DNA from: Puffinus mauretanicus
Lineage: Eukaryota; Chordata; Aves; Procellariiformes; Procellariidae
Assembly (NCBI GenBank): GCA_023333565.1
Contig: JAJKFH010003075.1
Location: forward strand, 248,001-312,000
DNA: 64,000 nt
Reading direction: 5' to 3'
The position numbers and the translations under genes were made by a program. The notes under the pieces are model-generated. The model worked only from the letters and a program-made list of their open reading frames with translations, was not told the DNA's origin and did no database searches. Positions 10,584-22,700 of this stretch are shown here, one piece after another; the first letter of the stretch is position 1, and the number at the start of each line of letters is the position of its first letter.

Positions 10584-13542
10584 GCATTCTCAAAGCCCCA
10601 GATCTGAAAGGCGAGAACCTCGTTCCTCATGACTGTAGGGAAAGCTTGTGTATACAAAAAAGTTCAGAAACCAAGAGAAAACGAATTAAATTTAATGCAT
10701 TAGACTGTTAATATTTCACGTTTAGAAACAAATGTTCTGGTTTGTTTGTTCATGCATGGGGGGCCTTTTTTAAACAGGATTTTTTAATGTCTGGGTTTGG
10801 CCATATTACATTCCCCTGCTGACAGCAAAACCATCCATGGACAGAGGAAAGGGTGACTAGAGAAACCAGTTACCAGTGCTAATTCTGAACGGTTACCAAT
10901 ATTAGGTTCAAAGAAAAAAATCCTTAGAGTTAATAGCAAGAGAAAGGAGAGATTAAGTAATACCATGCCCCTCTGCATCTAGCGAAAAGCAGCAAGAAGC
11001 ACTCTGTTTTACATTTATCTGTTGTTACTTTTATCTTAATTTCTTTCAAATGTTTTTGACCCTCCTACCCCTCTGTGCACTGACCTTTCCCTTCCCATCT
11101 TTCTAGAAATCATTACTCAAATGAACAGAATGTTCCAAAGCTGGCTTATAGCACACAGCATAGTAGTTCCCTTAAAGAGAAGAGAAACTATTCTACAGGA
11201 AGCTAAAACAAATATTAAATTGCACAAATATGTATTCAAAAGCAGGAAATGCCATTATTGAGAGTGCAAGCAGAAGTTCAACTCTGCTATCTTACACATG
11301 AATGATGAAATATCTTCTAATTGTGTGACTAAGTATTTCCAAATAAGATAATATATCACATTTTTCCTTCTCTGCATGTGCAGTAACTTGCACAGTTCTG
11401 TATATAACGTGAACAGAATCTTTTAAAAAAATGTCTACACACAATGCACAACAAACAGACTTAGGATTCTTACTCCCACACATAAAAGTTCACAGATAGT
11501 CTCATTTAGGAGCTATTTACTGAAGAAAACTGCAGTTACAAACTCAGATGAACAGGTATCCACACACCTAGGGTTCTGAAAGGTTTGCAAGGGACTACAA
11601 TAAACCTAGAAGTCTCTGCAGCACATAATTGACGGTTACGTTGTAAATAAATGTCTAAATTACAACAGGTGTTGTGGATGCCTTTGGGAAAATGAATGCT
11701 TTGACTGGTAATTATTTCAATCAGTGTGAGAGCTAATGTCTTTTTTTGCAAGACATGTCCAAGTCCTCTTCAGCACAGGCAAGAATTCTGTAAAAACGTT
11801 TGAGAGGGGATATAATAATTTTGCTTAGGCCAGAATAGGTCACTGTGGCAGAAGCCACAGATGAGAAAAAGGTAACAATAAACTGAACAAAGAACTGTAT
11901 CTTCTTTCCAAAGAAGCAGTTCTAGCTCCTCAGTTCTCCTGGACACTGTGACCACAGCAGCAAAAGCAGCTAGCACAAGTTAAGATGATGACTACTTCTA
12001 GCACCATCTCTAAAACAAGACAGAAAACTACAACTGAGCAGTGTCAGCTCTTAACTTCAAGTACCTCCATACAGGAGACCTTCATGTGCAATCAATCAAC
12101 CCACCACCCTTCCACCCTGAGGTAGGAACAGCAGATTCCTTTTACTGTGTCACTGAATCCCAGGCTCTATGAGCTGCAGGCACCCATTCCCTGGGTGCGT
12201 CTGGGAACCAAAGGCATTCATTTCAGACAGATGAGTATCAAGCCTCACAAAGCCCACTTGGAGGAAGATCTGACTCAAGGGACAAGTGTTTTCTGAGACG
12301 GTGGGGTACAAGAGAGAGTAGGTACAAACCTACATTTGCATAAGGCATCAGTATACCCAAGGCCATGTCTGAGCAGCAGAAGCACCTGTGCAATGAAAAA
12401 AGCATATAAGAGATTGGCATGATTGTAAAGGAAATGCTAAGGGGCTATGCAGGGGGATAGATCTGAATCAACCTCTTGTTGGGTTTCTCATCCTTCTCTC
12501 CCCTAGAAACTCCAGCCTAATAACTATGCACATATGACACATTTGAATTCCAGAGTAACGATGGTACTTTCCATGGACAGCAATTAAGTGCATCAGAGAA
12601 GGAGGACATGGAACATGGTCAGAGGGCTATTTTCTATCTCTTCCCAAAAATATAGTGCCATCATTTAAAGACATTTGTAGTGTTTCTTTTTTTTTCCCAG
12701 GCACTTTAAGATGCGTTTAATTAATCTCATGATCCAAATTGCTTGCACAGTGCCCTACCAGCATTCATGATTGTTGGAACAGTTGTTTAGTGACAATTTT
12801 CTAAAGCACAGAGAAGTTCATTCTGGACACTACTAGCTCAGAAAAAACAATGCAATTATTATATTCTGGAAACTGGATTTCTTCTAAAAGCTGATCTGTC
12901 ACAAGCAAAAGTAGAAAAAATTAGATACTTTGATAACTGACCCCTTCACTCAATGTTCACAGACACTGAATACACTATAGGATTCTACTTTCTATGCCAA
13001 GCCTCTAGTTCTGCTGCTCCAGTCGTATAATCAGTGTCCTCACTGCTGAGACACTATCCAGTTATGTCTGGCATTTCAGACTGCTCCTTAAGTAGGAAAA
13101 CATTAGTGTACTACTCCTGTGCATGCGAATGAAAGAAGGGTATGGATGTTGCAAGGACTGGACAAGACCCCCTACCAAAAAAACAACCAACTGCTAGCAT
13201 TGACAAAGAAACCTGTGGTTTTAAAGAGAGATTTCAACGTCCACAGCTCAGCCTCTGCCATGTGCCATCTGCGTAGTCATCGTGGAAAAACCATTTGAGT
13301 GTGAATTCCTTAAGTGAGCCTTCTACATACACACAGCTCCCAAATATGTGTGCACTCTGAATGAATGCCACGTTAGATCCTGATGGTCGGACAGGCAGGC
13401 AAACTCCCACTCAGAGCATATTGCTAGAGCTATGGGTCTGTGCAACCACACAGAATGAAGATACAGATGATGAATCCTGATGTTTGTGCATGCCCAGCTG
13501 AACAGAAATTCTAGTTAGGCACCAGAGATCTGGAATTATAGT
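10584..13542. other. unassigned intergenic DNA
   Basis: AT-rich, no gene recognised. One splice-like block on the minus strand (12249-12385) has a strong acceptor (TTTTTTCATTGCACAG read on minus) and an open frame of about 45 codons, but no protein similarity that I can name. Confidence 0.4.
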
Positions 13543-13592
13543 GACCTTAATGGTGCTTAAATCCTTTTGGAGATTTAAGCACCATTAAGGTC
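13543..13592. repeat. perfect 21-bp inverted repeat, 8-nt loop
   Basis: Left arm 13543-13563 (GACCTTAATGGTGCTTAAAT + C) and right arm 13572-13592 are exact reverse complements; the loop is CTTTTGGA. The perfection contrasts with the decayed surroundings and suggests a recent origin, for example a replication template switch. The loop is short for a microRNA precursor. Confidence 0.9.
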
Positions 13593-16500
13593 CTTTGGTT
13601 CTTAAACTAAAATTCAAGCACTAAAGAGTATTTCTAAGTATGGATAAGCATATGCATTAGTAAGGGAACAGAAGGTAATGCCCAGTTTCCTTTAAAATGA
13701 ATTCTGTGTAAAACACTCAGTTAATGTTTTTAGGTCACCTTAGTAACATGACCAACATTACCATAGTAGCATCTTATATGGAAAGACAGATCACTCCAAC
13801 CTCATGAAAAGGTAATTCTACTTCTCTGACTCATGGTAATAAATCCACACTTGTGGAGTGAAATGGACAGTCACCAACCTCCTGAGCTCCCACTGATGTC
13901 AGGTTAATTGAATATTCAATATGTGTAAACTTGAAAAAAAAAAAACACCACAGTAATGTCATACTTAAATTTATAATCCCCCAAAGTTCAGCCTGTTCTG
14001 AGCAATTAGCACAAAATTACCACCAAAGCTGTTATATATTAGAATAAATAGCACTTTAAAGAGATACAGATGTTAAATGTGTATGTGCCTTCGAGAGTCA
14101 TGTTAAACATTTAAAAATAACCTCGGTGATTATTGGTGCATTTAGATTTTATAAGATCTAGGACTGGCAGAGGACTCTGTGGTTCTTGTTCTGTACCATA
14201 CCACGCGTATGATCTGGATTAAATTTCAGAGGGAGGTCTCTTTTTGTCCCTTTCAGACTCTTACTTAGTAAGAGTGCAGTGAGCTAAATTCAGAAGCAGC
14301 ATAGGCATATGCATCTCCAAAAACTTTATGGGTCAAATTTAACAATGACTAAATAGTGGTACAAACTATAATCCTGGTATCTAAGAGAAGCAATCATTGA
14401 CTTCAGTGGTTATTCTTCAGAGTATGTAAGATGAGAATCATCTTACAGATAATATAAACTGTTCACAGATAGGTGCTGGGCAGAGTGACCTGCACAAATT
14501 TAACATGTACTGGCTTGTAAAATGAATACAGCATTACCTGCCTTATGGCAGAAAGCAACAATATAGATGGCAGTAGCAGCCTCAGTAACAAGTATTGTGA
14601 CAGTGGGTTTTAAGTTTTTCCCTTCCGAGCTCTCAATTATATGTATCTACCCTCCTCAACAGATAAGCTACAGTTTTAAACCAAAAAACAAATATTCTCT
14701 CATCCCAAGAGTGTCATAAAAACTGTTCTGGCAGAGAAAGCTGAAGGCCAAGAGGGAAATATAAAGCATTTCTCTTGCATTCTGTCTTTCTGGATGAACA
14801 GAACTTGGAAGTGTTACAGTAAAGGGTAAGAGAAGTTAGAAAACTAGTTTTCCCTCTCTGGCTCTTTTTCAATTCAAGCCTCATCCTAGCCCCCCCCCCC
14901 CCCCCCTTACTCTGGGCCCCCACCCCCTTACTCAAAACACAAACCACCAGCACATCTATCAACAGATTCTCTTTCCTGCACTTCCCAAGACTCCCAGCTC
15001 AACCCAGCACATTACCAGTTCCTTCAAACTCAGCCACACTTCCCAGTGCTGCTGCACTCAGCGTGAGCTCCATAGCTTCTGCGGAGAGGCTGAGTGCATC
15101 GTTAACGGCAATTATTCCAATAGCACCTAATGCCCAGCCTGTGGTGACATGAATAACTAACAGGAGAGTTAAAGATTAAATAGTTCTCCCCAAATATACA
15201 GGTTATCTTCCCACACTTTCTCCTCCTCAGCATCTCCATTACACTTGTTTTGCATGCTTGCTGAGTGCTGAATTAGCTCAAGTTACTGCATTTTATCACA
15301 TACTCCTCCTTTAGGAATAATTTACATACAATAAGAAACTTAAACCATGATTTAAGTCATTTTTAAACTTGTCTCCGTATGCATTGTAACAAACACTGCT
15401 TAGAAACCACACCTGAATTTGTGGCTTTCTTATGCCACCAAACAGCAGTCAAATACAAAGTAATAGACAATTCTTTGAAGTGCTAAAATTCTGCCTAGAA
15501 AAAGACAGGCAGGGTACAAAGAGTTGTTTCGATTCCTGATTTATGAGTGGGGACCAATGAGGTTTGATGACAAAGTAGATTTCTTATTTTAAATGGATGG
15601 GAAGCCCAGCCCATGAAACTTGCTGGGAGATCTATAGTATTCATGCATTCTCATTAAGTGGACCATTCCGTTACTAAGAGTGAAAACTGTTTTGTTTTTA
15701 AATAGAAAAAACAAAATCCCATAATAAAAAAAAATGGCATGAGCAAAAGAGTGTTTCAAACTCTTGGCACTGAAAAACCACCACCTATTGCTATTTTTTC
15801 ACAATAGCAGTTTTCATTTTCAGTAAACTCTGACCACTACATAACTGTTCCCACCAGACATGAGCAAACAAACCCCTGTAATGTAAGGCTTCGCAAGGAG
15901 CAACCAGCACACTGAGCTTGAGGTCAGCTTCTTAAGCCTTGGAACAGATAGAAAGCTTCTTATTACCTCATCTTGCATCAACCTGCTAAGAAACAAACCA
16001 AGGCAAAGTTATGCCCTTCAGCCTTTCACACAAATTCTGACCAATCTGGACTTCAACCTGGAGAGTCCGTGTTTTAGTTCATCTCCCAGAGGTAGGTGTA
16101 ATTTTCTTGCTAATATATATCAGAAACTTCTTCCTGCCTGTAACTTTTTAGATGGTTACACAGGCAGTTAGAGAGCCAAAATCATAGATTTGAAAGTGAA
16201 CAGTCAGTTCAGAAAATCTGGATTCATTTTCCATAAAAAGCTCAGAGGTAAACATTTCTTCATAAAGAGAGGTGAGAGGATTCTCTTTGGCTCTATCGTC
16301 ATGAATCTCCGTTTACTTAACAGAGCAAAACACAAAATATTATTTTACCAGAGTAAAAAACAGGGCAAATGATTGCAAACATCTTTGCAGGGACGTGCCA
16401 GCAATACTTATTGGATGGAATGATACAAGAAACTGAATTTTGGCTCTGGGGTTTATATCCTACAATCCTGAGATGGTAAAGATGGGAAACTGTGCCAAAA

Positions 16501-18239
16501 AACTATGAGACTATTTAAGGCAGAGGAAAATATATTCATCTGTTTCTTAAAGAGGAACAGAGATAAACAGCAATATAATCTGCAGCTAAAATGTAAGAGA
16601 AAAATATAAAAAGAGAGGAAAAATTATTTCAGGGCCCCCTCAGAAATTAACATCCCAGAAGATGATTCCGAGAGAGGATTTCCCTGAAATACCCTCACTT
16701 CTGATAAATCATAGATCAGCATATGCAGCCTGTGGAAGAAGACAGTTTCTTGCATATCTCTTGACTTCTCTAAGGAAAATAGTAACCAATAGTAAACAGG
16801 AATGAAGATAGTGAAAGGAAATATTAGGAACCATGGACAATTAGAGGGGAAGAACATAATCTGGAATCGGTTCTTTTTATAGGCAACAGGAATGATGAAG
16901 GTTTCTGCCCCTAGTAACACAGACTTCAGCACAAATGAAACAGATGACTGATTCCAACAGATACAACAAAAGGCAAAATTCAATGCTTGCGATCTTTTAC
17001 TAGTCCTTTAATGAGCAGCTTGGTTCTTGTACGTAATTTGATCACTCAAACCCAGAAATGCCTAGCTCATATGGAGACCTTTTAACTCACATATATGCAT
17101 AGCACTTCCATTGCTTCAACGTGAACTGTGAGCATCCTACGAGTAGCACAACACTGAATCACAAAGCTGTGGGGTATTTCATTTCTAGTACGGATAGCGA
17201 GAAATAAGATAGAGCCCAAACGTAGGGTTTCTATTCACCATCTCCTTCTATGAAATGTGGTATTTCCAGTACGTGTTTCTCAAACCATTCCCAGATCAGC
17301 TCCTGTGAACAGCTCAAAGGCAGTAACCAGATACTTGCTGGCTGGATAGTATGCAATACCAAGCGGAAGTGAAACAAGCTTTCAAATGCACTTTACTCAC
17401 AGCAGCTCCTTTCCTTCTCCCCCACTGACTAAAGATAAGACTGTGCATTAACACTTAATATCCAACTGTAACTAGCCTTTCCATTTCCTCTCCCATCCTC
17501 CAAACAACAAGCACAATTCTTTGAAACATTACATGGTTTGCTGCTTAGATTAACTCAGCACTGTGTCAGCAAACGACAAGTACAAGTACCAGTGTCAAAA
17601 AGATGCAGTTGTTATGCATGGCTTGTGCAAGACCTTTACATATTTCTTGCATTAAACTGTGAGTCTATCTTGCATCATCTTGATGTGATTCTCATATTTT
17701 AGTTAATTTGAAACAGCATTGCATGTTGTAAGCTGTACGGAGTTTGGCTCTTTAATGGTAAGCCAACATTAAGCAGATACTCAGGCTAGTCACACCAAGG
17801 CTGCTGGAATTTCTATCCGAATGATGATTATTGTCTTATAACAGTGGTGGTTTTGGCTGCTTTCGGCAGGCTGGGCAGCATTGTCAGAAGCAGATCATTA
17901 AAGCTCAGCGCGTTCCCAAAAGTCATAAACCGAACTGGGTAGACTGGATAGCGGTTTACACATTTTCTATTTTTATCCAACAATAAAAACTTAGTTACTT
18001 TGGCCCAAATCCTGCAACAGATTGCCTTACAGCAGCTCAGGAACGTGCCAGCCCCCTCGCTTTCAGGGGGACCCTCTGCTGACAGGTCCAGGCGGGCAGG
18101 CCGGCGTGAGGACCGGAGCTTTGCGTGTGCTCCCCTCCTGTGCTTCATCAGAAAGAGGCGCCTGGGTAAGTATCGGGTTCTTCATCGTAATCCCGAAACT
18201 CTAGACTTTAATTGAAAGGCTTTCACTTTCTGCTGGTCA
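13593..18239. other. unassigned intergenic DNA left of the CpG island
   Basis: No gene recognised. It contains a run of 18 C at 14890-14907. Near the right edge, a good donor-like GTAAGTAT at 18166 follows an open plus-strand frame lacking an ATG (about 18000-18165). A GTAAGG-like donor is readable on the minus strand at about 18022-18027. The 119-codon minus frame at 16624-16983 looks like chance. Confidence 0.4.
14890..14907 (+). repeat. poly-C tract (18 nt)
   Basis: Uninterrupted run of 18 C followed by further C-rich blocks to about 14930. The minus strand is therefore G-rich and could form a quadruplex. Confidence 0.95.
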
Positions 18240-18960
18240 CCGGGCCCGGGCGGGCGCCTCGCCGCTAGGGGACACTGTGGCCCCGGCTACCTCGGCCGTG
18301 CGGCTCCCCCCGAGGGCCCCCTCCGGCGGCGGAACGGGGGGGCGCGGGGAGACGGGGGTGCGCCCAGGGCTGCCGAGCGGCCCGGCCCGGCCCGGCCATA
18401 CCGCGGCGGCCGCAGTGAGGCTGGAAGCGGCCTCTGCCCCGCTGAGGCACGCTCTCTCGGAGCGAGCGCGCTGCTGCCGTCCGCGTAGATAGATCGGGTT
18501 TCGGTGTGGCTTTGCCTGCGCCACGTACGTCTCCCTGCAGCTGCGAGGCGGCGTTTCCCTCACCACCCTTCAGTGAGCTCGCACCCTTCCCCCGTGGAAG
18601 GCGCGCGGGGCTCACGCCACCTCTCCGGCGGGTGCCTCCCCGCCCGGCCCCTCACAGCCGCCGGCAGCTGAGGGGAAGGCGGCGGCAGCCTTCCGCGGCC
18701 GTTGGAAGCGCGCGCGGGGGGCGGCAGGCGGCTCCCGGCCGGCCCGAGGGGCGCCTCAGGGGAGAACGTGTTTGAGGCGCGGTGCTGCCTGCCCGCTCGC
18801 TTCTCTGCCCCGGGCTACGCCCAGTAAGTCGGGGCAGCGTTTGGCTGTGCTTTCCCGAGGCCGGGCCTGAGGCTTGTATCCCAAATCCTGCCCGGTTAAG
18901 CCTCGTGCGAGTGGGTTGGTGTCGGCGTGGACGCAGAGAGCGTACACGAGTTGCACGTCT
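18240..18960. promoter_or_regulatory. orphan CpG island, probable promoter
   Basis: A block of about 700 bp, very rich in G+C and in CpG (for example GGGCGGGCGCCTCGCCGC and GCGGCGGCCGCAG), stands alone in an AT-rich interval 14 kb from the ATF3 exons and 18 kb from BATF3. In birds such islands usually mark promoters, but no known gene starts here. Candidate exons lie on both sides (19033 onward on +; 9209-12385 on -), so a bidirectional promoter is possible. Open frames inside the island have no ATG-based protein character and are GC artefacts. Confidence 0.7.
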
Positions 18961-19694
18961 CGGCATGTAACTTCCAGGCATGTCGAACCTGCGCAGTGTT
19001 ATGGTATGTGCGGGGACTTCCCCTTATTTCAGCAAGCTCAGATCCTGTAAATGAAAATTCTGACCCTGCTAGTTATCTGGATGGAGAGTCCCTGAAGGCA
19101 ATTTATAGACCGTATTTCATGACTAACGAAATATGGTCATTGGGATTTTCTGATGGCTTTCAGGTATAGCCCGGCGAGCTGCCTTTATGAGAGCAGAACA
19201 TAAAGATGACAGCGGTGACAGGCAGAGAAGCAGTCGATGTCCATTGAGCCTGTTCTGCTGCACGGATAAGATACCACAGCCATTTGTGCAACTACTGAGC
19301 ATTTCAAATCATAGCCGCACAGCTATTGCTATATGCAAACACTGAACGAAAGCAGTGGACCACAGAGTTACAGACAATTATCCAAGAACCCTGAGCCGAC
19401 ACCCTTAACACGTGTCCTTAGAGCACACGCAGAAGCGCTACTCAAATCCCCAAAATGGGATGGCCATTTTAACAATCACTGACTTTTATAGCACAAGAGG
19501 ATTATGGCACATCAATCTTGCTGAAGTCGCATAATGGCGAAAACGCTGCACAGTCATGGAGTTTCCCTATGGGCACCATTCCAATATAGCCCTGAATAAC
19601 AAGAGCCTGAACAATTAGCTCTGCTGCTCAGCAAGGCTAAATATCCCATCCTGCCAATTCATCTGCATTGCTTCCCATACTGAGTTATTTCATT

Positions 19695-19792
19695 TCATAG
19701 AATCATAGAATAGTTTAGGTTGGAAGGGACCTTTAAAGGTCATCTAGTCCAACCCCTGTGCCATGGGCAGGGACATCTTCAACTAGATCATT
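19695..19792 (-). mobile_element. CR1 3'-end fragment
   Basis: TCATAGAATCATAGAATAG at the left edge, then GGTTGGAAGGGACCTTTAAA and the GTCCAACCCC block, are the reversed CR1 3' terminus. About 100 bp remain; the rest is truncated. It is relatively young. Confidence 0.93.
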
Positions 19793-22700
19793 TATTGCAC
19801 ACTGCGTTGTGCTGCACAGATATGCTCTCAGATTTATACATGCACTCAGAGAGCAAGCAGTTATGGTGATTTAAAAAGTAAGCAACCCAGAAGAGAGTTT
19901 GTATAACAAATCGGGTGAGGTCTCTGTAGCTCGTACAAAGATTGTGAGGGACCTCAAGCAATAGTTTGGTCATTAGTAGACAAGAATAATCTGCTCTGCT
20001 GATTCTGCTATAGAACTGGTAACTTCTGGCAAGAAGGTGGTAACAAACATCTCCAAGGTCATCTTGACAGGAATGGCCCTCACAACTTAAGCCACATTGT
20101 CTTTGAAATGCTGAGCAAAGGAATGTGTAACTTTTTTAAAAGTAGGCATGTAAACTTGCTAACACAACGCTTAAGCACTTTTGGAAAAATGTTATCTCAA
20201 ATCATTCTCTCTCAACTGGAAGCAGAACATATTTTATATCAGGTGCAATTTCTCTTTTAAACAGCTTTATCTTAAGGCTTTTAGTATTTTACTTTTACAG
20301 CTACTTGTCCGATCTGTAGCAAACACTTCATTCACAGCTCCTTCAGTCAATGCTTGGAGTCCTCTTAGAGAGGTACATAAATCCTGAACTGTACTGATCA
20401 TGCCTACTCAGCAAGAATAATACACATTCAGGGGCTGACCACCCAAAGCCTTGTCCCCCAAGGCAGTGAGTTTGGTGTAAACTGGGGAAGGATTCCCTGG
20501 GCATCACTTTTCATGTGATTGTTCCAAACCCTTAACCAATACTATGAAGGGCAAGTCTTAAAGGAATTGATACTAACCAATTGGTTTAATTTTTTACATT
20601 ATTATCTCTGGAAAAATCAGAAAGAACTGAAATATGGGGGTATGTAAGGGAAAAGTGTACATGATTCAGTAAGAATGCTTGGTATTCTGAGTGGCCTTTT
20701 TGGGACCTAAACCTCACCTGAGAAAATTGTTCATGTTTTGCAGCTCCCAGGGGAGTGGAGCTCCATGTGGAGCATATTCCTGCATGTCATAGACTCACGT
20801 CTCGCTTGGGAGTCCTGCCTCATTCCTTGGGAAACGCTGTTCTGTACATCAGATGCTGTGTAAGACATTTTTCCACTACTATACATTTTTCAACGCCTTC
20901 TGTAATAAAAACAGTATGAGGAAACTACAAGAAGCACTCACTTCCAAATGACATTATTCCATTTTATAGGTGATGGCAAACCTTTCTACAGAGTGAATTG
21001 ATGTATGGATCGACTGCCTATCCTGCCTGATTCATGGGATTCAAACGCATTGGGCATGTCATGCTCATGAAGCCGCAAAGGGTAGTTTAGGGTTTTGAAA
21101 TGCTAAAAACAATTATGAAGAGTAATCTCTTACCGAGTATCAGCCAGTGCTGCAAATATTAAGATAGAGATGAAAATGATTTATCACTTATCCTTCTCTT
21201 GAAGGCATTAATTTCTTTAAAAATAAAAGACAAGTGTGACACTAAAGGTTCACAAAATACCTAAGAAGATACTACCAAAAGGAATACCTCCATATACAAA
21301 ATCAAAAAGTCATCATTCTCATCACAGAAAAACTTCAAAACCAATCATGAATTCTTCCAATGTTTTTTCTACCTTGTTTATTCCCAAAGGAAACTGGAGA
21401 AGGAGACGAATCTTTTGAGGTCATTACATCTGAATCAATAGAGTTCCAGAGAAATGATGACCATTAAGGACATAGTTCTGAGTAACGAGCTTATCTTCTT
21501 CATCTGCATGGAAGTGGTCAATTCAGGAAAGAAGTGATAGCATTGCAACCACCTATTAATGTGCAAGAGTTCATCTATTACTAAAGCATGTTAACAAGCC
21601 AGCTGAGATATATATGCAGCTATCAAGTGACAGATAATCTGTCCTGTTTATGTATACAAATGTTAGATGCCAAATGAGGGTGAAGGGGTTCATGACACAA
21701 GTGTTTAGTAGCGAGCATGACCTACCAATTCGAGGCATTCCCCAGCCTTTACTTCTGTCTCCCCGTCATGGCAAGCTCCCCTCTTTCAGCTGTGCCATTC
21801 CTGCTGTTTGTCAAGCCATTCTGTGAACAGGATCAGGCAACTGACACTCAAAAAAGGCTCTTTTTCCCCACAAGATTACTTTTCAACCAGCTACAGTTCA
21901 CTGGCCAGGTTTATTATGCAGCCCATCAGCATTGTGCTGGCACCACAGGGAGGGCAGCAATATGGGAGAAGGGTGGGGGTGAGCAGGTAAGACCTGCTTT
22001 AGATGGTGTTGCTACCCAGAAAACTGTTTGTGCACCTACTCTCTCGAAGGATTGCTACTAGTGCTTTTACACATTACATCCACACACCCTGAAAATACAC
22101 TCAAACTGTTAATATGGCATGAAATTCTAACCTAGGTGGAGGCAACCAAAGCTCATTTTTTCCTCTGGATGTCTGAAGTCTCTGCCCTTTCCATTGCTCT
22201 TCCCCCACACTGAGTAGGAACTGGACACCTTAGTTGAAACCCTGGCAGAAAGGCAGTCCCTGATGACAAATCCCACTGACTTGGGGGGTGGGGAGGAGCA
22301 GGTTTCATGCCAGCACTTCTCACAAGTGTAAAACCAAAACTTCTCACTCTTTGACTCCATCAGCAATAAAACACAAATAAGCATACTGCAATGTCTTGCC
22401 TTAAAGCATCAGTGGCCTTTCAAAGGAACTAAGGCATTTGAGTGAGAACTGAAGTAGGTTAAGCAGAGGTATGTCCCCTTCTGTCAGTTCTGGTAATTTA
22501 TGGCAGAGGAGCAGAGTGATATCCATGTAGTAAAAATTGTGGCTGCTAAATTTACCAGAGCCAGTTTATCAATGCTCTTACTCAGCTGGAATGTACCCAC
22601 ATGAACACCCCTACTGAAATCAGTTTGTAAATTAGATAAATGTCATCCACACCCATTTTAAAATTCCTTTGTATTGCCAAGATGGCATAAAGGGGGGGTA

